Positions 35,243-45,001 of a DNA stretch of 64,000 nucleotides are shown here, piece by piece (within the stretch, counting starts at the first letter, position 1; each line of letters begins with the position of its first letter). The notes under the pieces are model-generated. The model had not been told where the DNA came from and did not search any database. It saw only the letters and a list, made by a program, of their open reading frames with translations. The stretch comes from Glandiceps talaboti (taxonomy: Eukaryota; Hemichordata; Enteropneusta; Spengelidae). The translations under genes were made by a program, and so were the position numbers. The stretch spans positions 2,415,501 to 2,479,500 of the forward strand of contig NC_135560.1 of the NCBI RefSeq assembly GCF_964340395.1, given 5' to 3'.

Positions 35243-35302
35243 ACATATTGTAAATTTGCGAGGATAAATGAATAAATTATTATTATTATTATTATTATTA
35301 TT

Positions 35303-35830
35303 ATAATTACCGAAAATCATTAATTACGTAAATTACTCATTAATATTCACAGGATTTTTACCAAAACCTAATCAAGTCTTGCCATTACCCTACGAAATAT
35401 GTCTTCAGAATTTCGTTTGAATTGAACAAGCGGTTATGGAGAAAACGATGACACAGATCCTTTAATGTCCATGACGATCATGTGTACACTCTACCAAAAA
35501 TATGCCAATATCTTATTAAAACTAAAAGCTACATTAATAATATTTTCAGGACAGGTGCATATTGGTATCGCAAATGTTATAATGAATTTGAAGAGTGCAT
35601 TCTTGAGATATAGCCAAATTACCAAAAATCACTAATTATGTAAATTTCTCATTAATATTCATGGGATTTTTACCAAAACGTAATCAACTCTTGCCATTAC
35701 CCTACAGAATACGTCTTCAAAATCTGGTTTGAATTGAGCAAGCTATTATGGAGAAAACGATGACACAGACAAACAGACACACAGACTTCCACCCATAAAT
35801 ATATCTCTTCCTTATGGAAGAAAAAATGTT
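35303..35830. mobile_element. HINE-like element of the 165-bp core family
   Basis: Two units (aattaccgaaaatcattaat / aattaccaaaaatcactaat; ggatttttaccaaaac; cttgccattaccctac; ggagaaaacgatgacacag) end in acagacaaacagacacacag and the small palindrome CTTCCTTATGGAAG near 35808..35821. Related to the outer element at 16.3..20.8 kb by core phrases. Confidence 0.5.
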
Positions 35831-36149
35831 TCTTTATATATAATTCTTGATAATGACCAAGAAAAGAACCCCAAATATTTACATAAATGTGCAAAAATCA
35901 GAAAATTCAAAAATGTTTTGCTATACTTGAAAAAAAGCCTTAGTTCTGGTAAATTACATGCTTTTAGCAGCTCAATCATGAAATATATGGCTCTTGTCAT
36001 AATATAACTACAATGCCCATTACTGAAAATGGTATTTCCCCCTAATATTACAAGAATGATGTGATGGAAGAATAATTAAGAATTCAGAGCTCTTTTGATA
36101 AGTGCTGGAAGAATGTTACTGTCTTGGAAAGCTAATGATTGTAAGAAAG

Positions 36150-36655
36150 ACCAGATTTAAACTGAATGCCTCCCGTAAGGGAATCACTAATTATGCAAAT
36201 AACACATTATAAAGTAACTATCATAACAGGCTTTGTTTTTGGACAAGCGTGCTTTCTTAAGTTAATGTATGTGCCAAATTATACGGAATTTGAAGAGTGC
36301 ATGATACTGCTTAATTACTGAATATCGTTCATTATTCAAAATACTCATTAAAAGGTAAAAGTTGTAGCAACAATCTTCATAGGACAGGTATGTATTATTA
36401 TGGTTGATATATGTATCATATTATACGAAATTTGACGCTTGCATTTTTAAGATACAACGTAGTTACCTAAAATCATTAATTATGCAAATTTTTCATTAAA
36501 ACTGTACGCTATAGCACCAAATTTTATAGGACGTACCTGCTTTGTTATGGTTAACATTATGTACTAAGTTGTATTGAAATTGAAGTATGCAGTCTTAAGA
36601 TATAGCCTAATTACCGAAAATCATTAATTATGCAAATTATTTCATTAACACCAAA
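36150..36655. mobile_element. HINE-like element, uninterrupted relative of the 16-20 kb nest
   Basis: Starts accagatttaaactgaatgcc as at 16310 and runs colinearly (gtttttggacaagcgtgctt, catgatactgcttaatta, ttttataggac, ttgttatggttaaca, gaagtatgcagtcttaagat), with none of the three insertions. It is therefore a natural empty-site reference. Confidence 0.65.
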
Positions 36656-36813
36656 TTTACAATTATTTGTGATATCCTGCTGAAGTTTCTTGATTTTTTG
36701 GTCCTTTTCTGTTATCTCAGATTGAAGTTTTTTTATGGTGGCATCCTTCTCTTCCAGCTTGTTTTCTAATCTCAACATTTCAGCAGTTTGCACAAGTAGG
36801 TCAAGAGGTGATG
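36653..36813 (-). CDS. Possible coiled-coil exon, minus strand
   Basis: A minus-strand acceptor (tattttcatcctacag) at about 36814 precedes an open frame encoding TSPLDLLVQTAEMLRLENK, then LEEKDATIKKLQSEITEKDQ and KKLQQDITNN, a clear heptad coiled coil. It is truncated by the repeat at 36653 and no donor is seen. It may be a relic of a transposon protein or an exon of an otherwise unseen gene. It lies just left of the plus-strand YqaJ exon. Confidence 0.35.
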
Positions 36814-36887
36814 TCCCTGTAGGATGAAAATACACAAATATTTAATTTTGTAATCTATAATGAACTTGTCATTGCCCTTTCTTTCAG

Positions 36888-37659
36888 ATGAACAACATGA
36901 AAACATCTAAACTATCTGATGGTATGGGCTGTGCACCAACAACCCTCCCCAAAACTGCACCAATAAAGCTACCAGAGGAGTACCGTATCTTGAATAAAGA
37001 ACATTCTCAAATTGACCCAGAGACACTTGAAATAGAGACAAGGGGACAAGCAAACAACGAAACCTGGATTAAGTCACGAGCATGTCGTTTAACATCATCA
37101 AATTTTGGTAGAATTTTAAACAGGAAATCTGCTCCATCTGAAAAGTTTCTGAATAGTTTGTTCCAACATAAATCAATCACAGCTGCTTCATTTGAATATG
37201 GAAAACACAAGGAGCTAAAAGCAAAATCAAAATACCTTGAAGTACACACATGCAGACATATCCATGACTGTGGTCTTGTTGTAAATACAGAATTTAGCTT
37301 TTTAGGTGGGACCCCAGATGGAAAGTATGTGACCATGGAAAGTGTGGAATTATGGAATGTAAGTGCCCATACTGTGCAAGAAACCTTACCATCGACCAGG
37401 CAGTGAATGAAGTGCCAAATTTCATGTTGCATCGAGGACCTGATGGTGAAATAGTGCTCAAAAGAACCCATCCATATTTTGCTCAAGTACAGGGCCAGTT
37501 GATGGTACCAAGAGCAGAATTTTGTGATTTTGTTGTATTTACACAGATAGATGTTTTTATTCAACGAATATTGCCAGATAATGAGTACATGATGTTGCAG
37601 AAGCTCTGTGCATTTTTCCAAAAGTATGCAAACCATTCCTTTGCAAAAAGTAATATGTA
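36888..37659 (+). pseudogene. YqaJ-type (lambda-exonuclease-like) nuclease, one frame break
   Basis: A strong acceptor (cattgccctttctttcag) precedes the ATG at 36888. The protein reads ETWIKSRACRLTSSNFGRIL, ASFEYGKHKELKAKSKYLEV, LVVNTEFSFLGGTPDGK, then after a one-base loss in the AAA run near 37321 continues GIMECKCPYCAR, FMLHRGPDGEIVLKRTHPYF, QVQGQLMV and DFVVFTQ, to a stop at 37657..37659. Motifs GxxxE, GTPDG, ECKC (E-x-K) and QxQxQ are the PD-(D/E)XK catalytic and structural motifs of the YqaJ family. In animals this domain occurs in large lineage-specific families linked to mobile DNA. The single break leaves expression uncertain. Confidence 0.7.
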
Positions 37660-37669
37660 ATAGTATGTA

Positions 37670-39296
37670 AGGGACGATATCAAAATCAAACACACCGTAA
37701 TTACACGTCCTCACGAGTAGCGACAAGTAGCTCCTCGTAGCTCCAATGTACTACGTGAAACAGGAGATAATGAGGTGTTCAAGTTCATGAATAACTGACA
37801 ATAGATAATCAGTTCACTTTTCTTTGTTTCCCGTAAAGACGTCGTCTTTGAGCGTAGATATGCGTAATTTTTTATTGCCAACACGCAATAGATAAGAGAT
37901 TCTCACCTTCCGTGTTTCCAATGATGACATCATCTTCTATCGTAGTTGGTCGTAGTTTGTCATAATTTTCAATTGTCAAAAAACCCATGTTCTCCAGCCA
38001 GTAATGTGCTGATGAAACTAGTACTGTACATGTTCTTATGACTGCAAGTTCATGGGCTATATTCATCAAAAAACAATTAGGTACACACGAAATCAAAGTT
38101 CCAATATTCATTAAATCTTTCACAATGTACATGTACATGACAGTGTGTAGAAACTGCATCGATTCAAAAGTTGTGATGGACGTATGAACATAATATTGTA
38201 ACAGTCCTGGGTTAACAGTAAATCTTTGAGGAAGATTATTGTACAATTGAAGTGAGTCTCAAAGCATTAATCGCGGTTAGACTTTGTTTTTTGCACGGTT
38301 GATAAATTAACACTACAACTTCAACTTACAAGCTCACGCTTGGCGGCCATGCTAGGGCCAAGAAATGCTGTTGAATTTTCAGATTGCGGAAGTGCAGTTT
38401 TGACTTTTATATCGTGGATAAACAGGATTTGTTTTATATATTCTGAAAAAACAACTAATTTTTTATGTTTCTCAGTACAGTAACATTCCTAAATGATGGG
38501 GTTGAGTTGAGAAATCGCAATGTTCGGCAACACGTGGCGTGATGTCAGTAGATAAACATAGAGATGCAAGTGATGAACATATTCAGTTATTCATAGCGCG
38601 AAATTTCGTTATATAAATGATGTTTTTCCTCAAAATTTTGAAGAAACAAAATGTTTTTAGGTGACTTCTAAATCAATCAAATCAAACTATATATTAATGC
38701 AAGATAAGCTTTAGTTTTTAATTTGTTTTTGTGGACAATGTTTGAATTCGACTGACGAATCCTGCGACTCGAATCTAACATGATCAACACGTTCACCAGC
38801 CAGATGAAAATGGTCGACATGTTTGTTGACGAGCCAAGAAGTGCATAAGGAACTTGTGAGGCAGTCCGAATAAATAGATGTAAAATCCGACGTTTTGAAT
38901 AAAAATTCTTCTTCAAGGTATTTTTAGGCAAGATATGTTAGGTAAACACCTGAATATATCTGAAACACTTAGTTGACTGGCCGACTGTACGAATGCCATA
39001 GAGTGCATCAAATAAATAACATTGAAAAAAGTAAGCATGAAACTGATTTGCACAGGAAAGAAAATTTGTTTGTTCCGTTATTTTCTTCACAATGAAGACT
39101 ACGCGTAAATGATCATAGTTTGGGCTCATGAATAACAGACAATAGGTGTTTACTTTTTATTGTCCACAACCTAAAGTACATGAATACGCGTTGAGACTTA
39201 TGAATATTCACCGTAGTACATCGTAACTACCAGTAGCTACTCGTCTTTACTCGTTACGACGCGTAATTACGATGTTTTTGATTTTGATGTCGCCCC
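37670..39296. mobile_element. DNA transposon, 1.63 kb, about 35-bp TIRs
   Basis: 37670..37704 (AGGGACGATATCAAAATC...) pairs with 39262..39296 (...GATTTTGATGTCGCCCCT) at about 30 of 35 positions, and weaker pairing continues inward for another 40 bp. TA lies directly outside both ends, consistent with a TA duplication as in Tc1/mariner-like elements. There is no transposase. It contains the R1 repeat copy at 38369..38551. It begins 10 bp after the stop of the YqaJ frame. Confidence 0.65.
38369..38551 (+). repeat. Dispersed repeat R1, copy 2
   Basis: Same order of phrases as 52318..52640: ggaagtgcagttttgac, agtacagtaacattcctaaa, gttgagttgagaaatcg, ggcaacacgt. It lies inside the 37670..39296 transposon. 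Confidence 0.8.
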
Positions 39297-40425
39297 TTAG
39301 CAGAAAAGTCCGCCCAACTTTGCGATTCAGATCTGAATTGGTTCCGTCTATTTGCATTTGCATTAGGGTGAGGTTGTTTTTTTTTTTGTTTCTCATCTCC
39401 AATGGAATAGTCAGGTGGGTCGGGCGGGCGAAATAAAAAAAAAAGGGTTGCAAGAAAAAAAAAATGTATTTTTTCAGTTCTATTCTCTATCCTTTCTGTC
39501 CTGTTAGTCTCTATACAACTTCATATCTCTTCTCTTTATTGAATTCCTTGTTACAAGTCTCTTTCCTTCATTTTAGCAAGGTTGACAAGTCTGTAGAACA
39601 ACTTTGTAAGAAGATGATTAAATACTTATCATCCTGATGGGTGTATATCTGTAGCCATGAACTATTGTGTGATTTTATCAGGAGTACTAATACATTCGTC
39701 CTATTAATCAAAGTGGCATTGCCATCGCTAACAATGTTTTCAAGTTATCCAATTTGAACTTTAGTATGTAACTTTTTGAAACACTTACGTGATTGTCATC
39801 AGTGTGCTAGATGAATTTTCATTTATATAAACCATTACTCCTATGAAACATTTTTCTTCAGTGTGAACTTGTCAAAATAATCCACCAGATAACATGTAAA
39901 CATTTCTAGAACTCAGAACCCCTTTGGGATTTACTGTTTAAAAGTAATTAAAAGTAATAATGTAAACATCGGAATGTCTTCAAAGGTCATGCATGTCATG
40001 GGTCATGAAACGCTATGGAGTCGGTCATTTCCCTGATAATACAACTGATTTCAAGCTAAAAACTGGTCAAGAATGCAGTATGACTTTTACCAATTTTAAG
40101 CATAATTTTGAAAATGATGGAAATATTCTGAGCTATTATTAAATTGCAGCAAAATGTACCGTGTGACAGTATTAATTTTGAGCCCTGTCCCTCATCAAAT
40201 CTCAACGACTTCTGCCATGATGAAAGACACATGCTGCTCTGACGTAACAAAGGGGTTGGGTGGGTGGGTGGGTGAGAGGGGGGGGGGGGGGGGGGGGGGG
40301 TTAGACGGTGGTGTTCTGCCAAGGTTTCCAACAAGTGGGGACACAGGCCCCTTGGTTCCAAAAAGTGGTGTCATTTGACAGGGAGTGGGGTCAATTATTA
40401 TTGTCTATGAAATATTCATATAAAT

Positions 40426-40463
40426 TATCTCAGACCACTATAGAGATACTGTGGTCTGAGATA
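40426..40463. repeat. Perfect 13-bp hairpin
   Basis: TATCTCAGACCAC at 40426..40438 and its exact reverse complement at 40451..40463 with a 12-nt loop. Confidence 0.9.
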
Positions 40464-40605
40464 TTCCATTACGTATAGACCATTACCTAACTACATAAAA
40501 AAATTCCATTCATAATAACAGTTCCCAGTAAGCTATTTTTTGAAAATTGTGTACTACACATTACACCTTAGAAAAAGAAGGCAGTTAAGATTATGTAATT
40601 TTAAG

Positions 40606-40737
<132 letters not shown>

Positions 40738-42280
40738 TAGAAAGATTGGACAGCCAGGTAGTCACAATTTTTAATCTGAATATCAATGAATAGCAGTGCT
40801 AAAATTTATAATTCCCTTTTTCAGACAAGGACAATGAACAACTTCAAAATAAGTCACAGTGAACATATGATTGAATAAAAACTTTGAGAAATCCTAAACT
40901 TGTAACCACTTGTTTCATTTTTAAAATTGTTAGTACACTGCTGTGTTTATCATTCCCTCTTCAAATTCATGACATTTTTAAGAAAAAAAATCCCTGACTT
41001 TAAAAAGTACCAAATGTGAACGAAAAACTTACAAATAATAGTCAAACAAACTTTAAAATAATTTATTTTTTATTAATTAACCGTTACTGGCTGTGTATCA
41101 TGATTTGGTCCTGCTATATCAAATGACAGCATAGTTACGTACCGTAAACTTGCTGACATTAGGTGTCCTTGAAACTCAGAACTTGAATCTTTAACTAAAA
41201 CTATCAACAAAGTCAAAGTTTGGATGCTCTGTAAATATTACATCAATTTTTTTCTGATTTTCTGATCTGATTTGAAGTTCGTTCTTCATGTCTGACCGGG
41301 CGCACATGCATCGGCCGTCTATAGTAGCCATGCCATTGAGTGATTACGCATTGATTCAGTGCCCAACATTCACATGTGTCACTAGCACTGTCAACATCAT
41401 GCAACACGATCCCCTTTTTCGGAATCAAAATACACATGTACTCATTTAATTTAACCCATCAACAAATGAAAATCACAACCTGTCCCATAAATTTGGTTCA
41501 CGAAGGCTTCTGAGCTGTGGCATGGGAGATAGATGTTAGGGGTAGCAAGTTCAGTGTTTCGCACACGTCAGTGATTAGGTCAGAGGTCACGACAGTGACA
41601 GTAGGCAAAACATGTGACGAGAGACGTCCATTTCGACGTCTCATCTAATCCCTCTAATGTTTTAATTTGTAGATTAAGTTTATCAAAGTTGATCTTTTTG
41701 TGGCATTTTTTATGTTAACAATAGAACTGCGCGTTGTCACTGTATCTTATATGATGTCAACAAAACTTTCCCTTACGCAGTCAGTATACTTCTTGTGGGA
41801 TTCACGTCGAGTCAGAGCCTGGCCTGGTCCGGCCGTGGACTTAGATAATTTTGATGTCTGCCGTAAAATGAATGCGCCAAAGCGACGCAAGGTGGGAAAA
41901 TTATTGCTTCATTTGTAATTTTAGGGGGCCAATGCCTAAGATGCTCAGGGGTCGGTCGGAAATAAAAAAACTTTTTTTTTTCTGATGTCGGAGCTGCAAA
42001 TTAGGGTCGGTCGGGAGATGAGAAACAGATAAATAAAAAGGGCCGCCCTTAGAGGAATTGTAGCGTTTGATTTGGGTTAAACGTCGGAATGAAAAAAGGC
42101 ACAAAAACAGATGAAAAAGCCCTCAAAATCACATCAACCGCTACAATTATTGCAGCTAAAACCATGTCTACTAAACGAAAATGTAAACATTCACTTACAC
42201 AGGATCATTGTGGAATATGTGCGCTAGACTTTTCTCTTTGACGGCTGCACAGCACACAAATCACCATCACACTTGTCCTT

Positions 42281-42376
42281 TCACTTCGGTGGTGGTCTTG
42301 TTGGTGTATATGAACCGCCACCTGCTGGCAGCGGGTCAGGACACACATCAGTTGGGCCATTAGAACCCGGAAAGTG
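42281..42376 (-). CDS. THAP-domain gene, exon 2
   Basis: Acceptor tttttaaaaacag, then 96 bp in phase 0 with exon 1: HFPGSNGPTDVCPDP, LPAGGGSYTPTRPPPK, stop TGA. HF directly after the junction completes the C2CH zinc ligand set (CxxxC...CxxH) of the THAP fold. The TGA comes just after the domain; 16 more open codons follow before a TAG, so a nonsense change in a longer protein is possible. Confidence 0.6.
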   Translation of the reverse strand, partial: HFPGSNGPTDVCPDPLPAGGGSYTPTRPPPK

Positions 42377-42783
42377 CTGTTTTTAAAAATAAACAAAAAC
42401 AGCTGTAAGGTGAATATGAAGATGAATCTAATTCAACGAACGAAGTACATTCTCTTATTAATCCATAAATACGGCACATCGCATACATCTTGACAAGTAA
42501 TTTTAAAGTAAACTGTCGATTGCGGGGTCTAAATTACTGAAAACACCTCCGGGTTAGTTTAAATTTGAACCAGGAACTTAAAGTTTAACCAAAATGAAGA
42601 ATAGTTCAAGCTTACAACATTGCCCTTTACTTTGCAATTTGGATCGAGGCCATGGTTCGATTTTTGCAAACGATCGTTCAGCTTTAGACAAACAATCTTG
42701 CACGAGGCGAAAAATGCAAAATAAGAACACTGTAACAGTTAATTTTAACCATTTATAAATGTTTATAGATATATAATTCTTAC

Positions 42784-42969
42784 CTTAGAACAGACATACT
42801 TGTGTTGATTCTGTCGGTATTTAGTTGGTAGTGTGGTCTGCCACACACCTTTATCCACCGCAGACATTTTTCTAGTTGGGGAATGGTACAAAACAAAATA
42901 GACAGTAGGTTTGGCGCCCAGATACCGCTCATCTGATTTGCACGTACCCCAAGCACATCTTTTCACCAT
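42784..42969 (-). CDS. THAP-domain gene, exon 1
   Basis: ATG at 42969 and 62 codons ending VCSK at donor AAG/GTAAGA. It starts MVKRCAWGTCKSDERY, with the invariant N-terminal C-x4-C pair, followed by YFVLYHSP, then the invariant Trp in VWQTTLP and HKYVCSK. With exon 2 it gives a 93-residue protein that is little more than a THAP domain, a sequence-specific DNA-binding zinc finger derived from P-element-type transposases. The promoter side has YY1 and CCAAT motifs. It looks like an intact gene or the 5' end of a longer one. Confidence 0.75.
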
Positions 42970-43084
42970 TTTCGTCTGAACTGTCGCAAAAACACAGCTA
43001 CAAACTTAACGGCAATACTGCAGCTCAATCACGCACGTGTCGTACGTACGTTCACTAGTAGTACAGTGTCGATCAATGTGGGAC

Positions 43085-43132
43085 AAAATGGCGGCTGTAA
43101 GTAGGCGTGACTTTGCTGAGTTGTGATTGGCT
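43085..43132 (-). promoter_or_regulatory. Promoter motifs (YY1 and NF-Y/CCAAT) of the THAP gene
   Basis: AAAATGGCGGC at 43085..43095 is a consensus YY1 site. TGATTGGCT at 43124..43132 is AGCCAATCA on the minus strand, a consensus NF-Y CCAAT box, about 155 bp upstream of the start codon. The interval to the ATG is CpG-containing (cacgcacgtgtcgtacgtacg). Together they mark a TATA-less promoter firing left; firing to the right is also possible. Confidence 0.5.
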
Positions 43133-43434
43133 AAGAGTTCTGTTTGATTGACAGGAGTGGAACCATGACTATTTGGCAATCCACTAAGATGTGTTATAAT
43201 ACTATTTTACCTGGGACAATGAAATTATAATTTCTCTCACGTTCAACGATTAGATAGCTAAGGAATATTTGTTTGTACACAACTAACTAAGCAAGTTGTC
43301 TGAAAAAAAAAGATTAATAATGTTTTCGTCTCTCTTTTTTGGAAATATGATTCCGCAAGAACTTCATTACCTTTAATAATTTTAAAAAAAAACGAATAAT
43401 AAACATCTTAATGACAGTTTGACTGATTTCTTTA

Positions 43435-44600
43435 ATTGTCCATAATGGTGTTAGACAGGGGTGTATACTGTCACCCTTTTTGATTTCCTTTTTTACTGAT
43501 GACTAGTATGAAGAGTTTAGGAAAGATGCATGGGTAGGTGGGTGTTCGTTGGGTTTAATTGAAATTTTCTATATCCTCTTTGCTGATGATTTGGTTCCAT
43601 TAGCAGAAAGTGCTATCAAACTGCAGAGACTTCTGAACCAACTTGAGTTGTATTGTAGAAAATATAAAACAAAAGTCAATCTGGATAAAACCAGTATGGT
43701 AGTCTTCAGAAATGGTGGACCGCTACGTAATTATGAAAAGTGGTTCTATAGGGGAAAACGGGTGTCAGTTGTGTCATACTTTAAATATCTAGGAGTTGTG
43801 TTCTCTTGCAGTGGTTTATGGAGTAAAGCTCAACAGGTCTTGGCAGATCAAGCCTCGAAAGCTCTTTTCTTGATTTGTACTAAGATCAATTACTTTAGAG
43901 ACGAAGCTATTGACATATGTTTTAAACTTTTTGACACAAAGATTCTCCCTATTTTGAGTTACAGTTGTGTAATCTGGGGAAACATTGAAGGCCGAAATAT
44001 TGAAACTGTTCATGTAAAATTTTGTGAGAGATTAATTAGACAAAGAAAACATGTCATAGATGCAGCTGCCAGAGGAGAACTCCGGAGATCAACACTCAGA
44101 TCGATAAGACTGCCCAGAATGGTCAAATATTGGCTAAGACTTTTAAAAGTAAAAGCCGCGATAAGAGAGGGACTAAACCCATCTTCAAAATTGTGATGAC
44201 ATCATTCCACATATCATCTCACACACTAAATATTGAAAAGGGGAGATATACTGGTTGTCCAAGAGAACGAAGGGTATATATGTTCCTGTGACAATGCAAC
44301 AATTGAGGATGAATTTCACTTTCTGCTGGTATGTCCTTTGTACAACGAGCTTAGAAAAAATATATTCCCCAATTCTACCACTACCAACCAAATATGGATA
44401 AATTTGTACAATTATTGAACACAAATAAGACAGAAATTACCAGTAATGTCAGTAAATTTCTATTTTATGCTTTCAAATTACGCAATGATGCTCACTCTAT
44501 AACATAACACACCTTTGACTGTAAATGTATTTTTCTGTTCTGACTTAAGGCATGTAGGGCCGGTGGCCTATAGTGCAAAATAAAGATTATTATTATTATA
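43435..44600 (+). mobile_element. 3' part of a non-LTR retrotransposon
   Basis: Begins inside the reverse transcriptase (VRQGCILSPF, a stop, then YILFADDLVPLAES with the catalytic FADD at about 43570). It continues for 215 open codons (QRLLNQLELYCRKYKTKVNL, YFKYLGVVFSCSG, ILPILSYSCVIWG), then a frame change and a Cys/His motif CSCDNATIEDEFHFLLVCPL. The 3' UTR has gggccggtggcct and ends AAATAAAGATTATTATTATT. It is 5'-truncated and broken. Same family type as 57828..59800; its tail is shared with the SINE at 21871..22165. Confidence 0.8.
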
Positions 44601-44939
44601 ATTAATATTGTATGTATAGTAAAGTCACCGGTGTGTGAGGTGGTCATACCTAGTGTATAATAGAAACTGGAATCTGATGAGATGTGGTGATTTGTAGTGT
44701 CAAATACATGTAGTGTCCAAAATAGAAAGTGTATTAATCCCTTCTGACAAGTTCATAGTGACGAGTGGAACAATTTAGATTAACTTCTTTTATAAACTAT
44801 CTATGAAGATTACCATTACGAAACCTTCAAGTTCACTTTTGCCCCAAAGTGCAATATAAGTGAAGCACCAATTGTGAAACAGCCAAGCATTTACATAACA
44901 ATTACATGCTCTGTAACTAGTGTGGTAGCCAGGTAATAC

Positions 44940-45001
<62 letters not shown>
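44940..45001. repeat. (TATATG)n microsatellite
   Basis: About ten copies of the hexanucleotide tatatg. Confidence 0.95.

Noticed and set aside
36888-37659. Treating the MULE/SWIM exons and the YqaJ exon as one gene
   Set aside because: The phase after 33567 does not fit the ATG-starting frame at 36888, while the small exon 34001..34023 ends the upstream gene in phase.
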